A stretch of DNA of 64,000 nt from Candidatus Izimoplasma sp. HR2 (GTDB lineage: Bacteria > Bacillota_I > Bacilli_A > Izemoplasmatales > Izemoplasmataceae), in NCBI GenBank assembly GCA_000753575.1, contig JRFF01000053.1, forward strand, positions 1 through 64,000. Direction: 5' to 3'. Position 1 is the first letter of the stretch. Every line of letters starts with the position of its first letter. The notes below the pieces were generated by a model, which did no database searches, was not told the DNA's origin, and was given only the letters and a program-made list of their open reading frames with translations. Shown piece by piece: positions 63,974 through 64,000 of this stretch. The position numbers were made by a program, and so were the translations under genes.

Positions 63974-64000
63974 ATGCCACAAAATACACCTAATTATGGA
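63974..64000 (+). CDS. Fibre protein 3, start only
   Basis: The first nine codons (MPQNTPNYG) resemble the start of fibre 1 (MPSNSPNFS), with the same AAAGGAGGGATTAG leader. Runs off the window. Confidence 0.6.

Overview
The window is part of a large, strongly AT-rich genome of a tailed phage with siphovirus-type head and tail genes, probably infecting a low-GC Gram-positive host (AGGAGG ribosome sites, sigma70-type TTGACA-17-TATAAT promoters, Firmicutes-phage-like gene order). The key to reading it is that TGA is tryptophan. Genes that look broken (terminase, tape measure, distal tail protein, radical SAM enzymes, fibres) become continuous when TGA is read as Trp, often at positions where Trp is expected. 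I found 33 in-frame TGA codons in the genes right of 29 kb and about five in the left 28 kb. No gene that I checked needs TGA as a stop. No suppressor tRNA is visible here.

Layout. (1) 0-5.8 kb: leftward operons of small early-type genes (methyltransferase, HAD phosphatase, zinc ribbons, membrane peptides, HELGH zincin) from consensus sigma70 promoters, with a structured leader RNA at 742-871. (2) 5.9-12.3 kb: rightward small genes from a perfect promoter at 5933-5961, many preceded by an AAACCGCA-AGGAGG sequence. A 1 kb noncoding structured, repeat-containing region lies at 10.1-11.1 kb. (3) 12.4-27.4 kb: mainly leftward middle genes (DnaQ-like exonuclease, HAD protein, kinase-like protein, two more HELGH zincins, RadC-family protein). 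Most short units between 13.8 and 25.4 kb have an unusual promoter: TACACCGCA, exactly 26 nt, then an extended -10 (TGnTATAMT). I found 19 copies on both strands, and roughly 80 copies of the core box in the intergenic DNA. (4) 27.4-29 kb: divergent noncoding region with iteron-like repeats, a candidate origin. (5) 29-64 kb: rightward late module: FeoA-like protein, PIN-PhoH, zinc-ribbon proteins, TerL split by a group I intron with an HNH endonuclease, portal, scaffold, capsid, connectors, tail tube, chaperone, tape measure (1947 aa), Dit, Tal, then fibres.

The most unusual system lies between the Tal protein and the fibres (57394-61320): a radical SAM/SPASM enzyme, a 494-residue protein with about 27 CxCxxRT repeats, and a second radical SAM enzyme. 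The first enzyme carries three copies of the substrate-like motif (CYCDLRTG) on its own C-terminus. I infer a phage-encoded peptide-maturation system acting on a repetitive cysteine-rich protein, possibly a virion or tail component. Its chemistry and role are unknown to me. The recoding, the 26-nt box promoters and two or three structured RNAs are the other observations of most interest.
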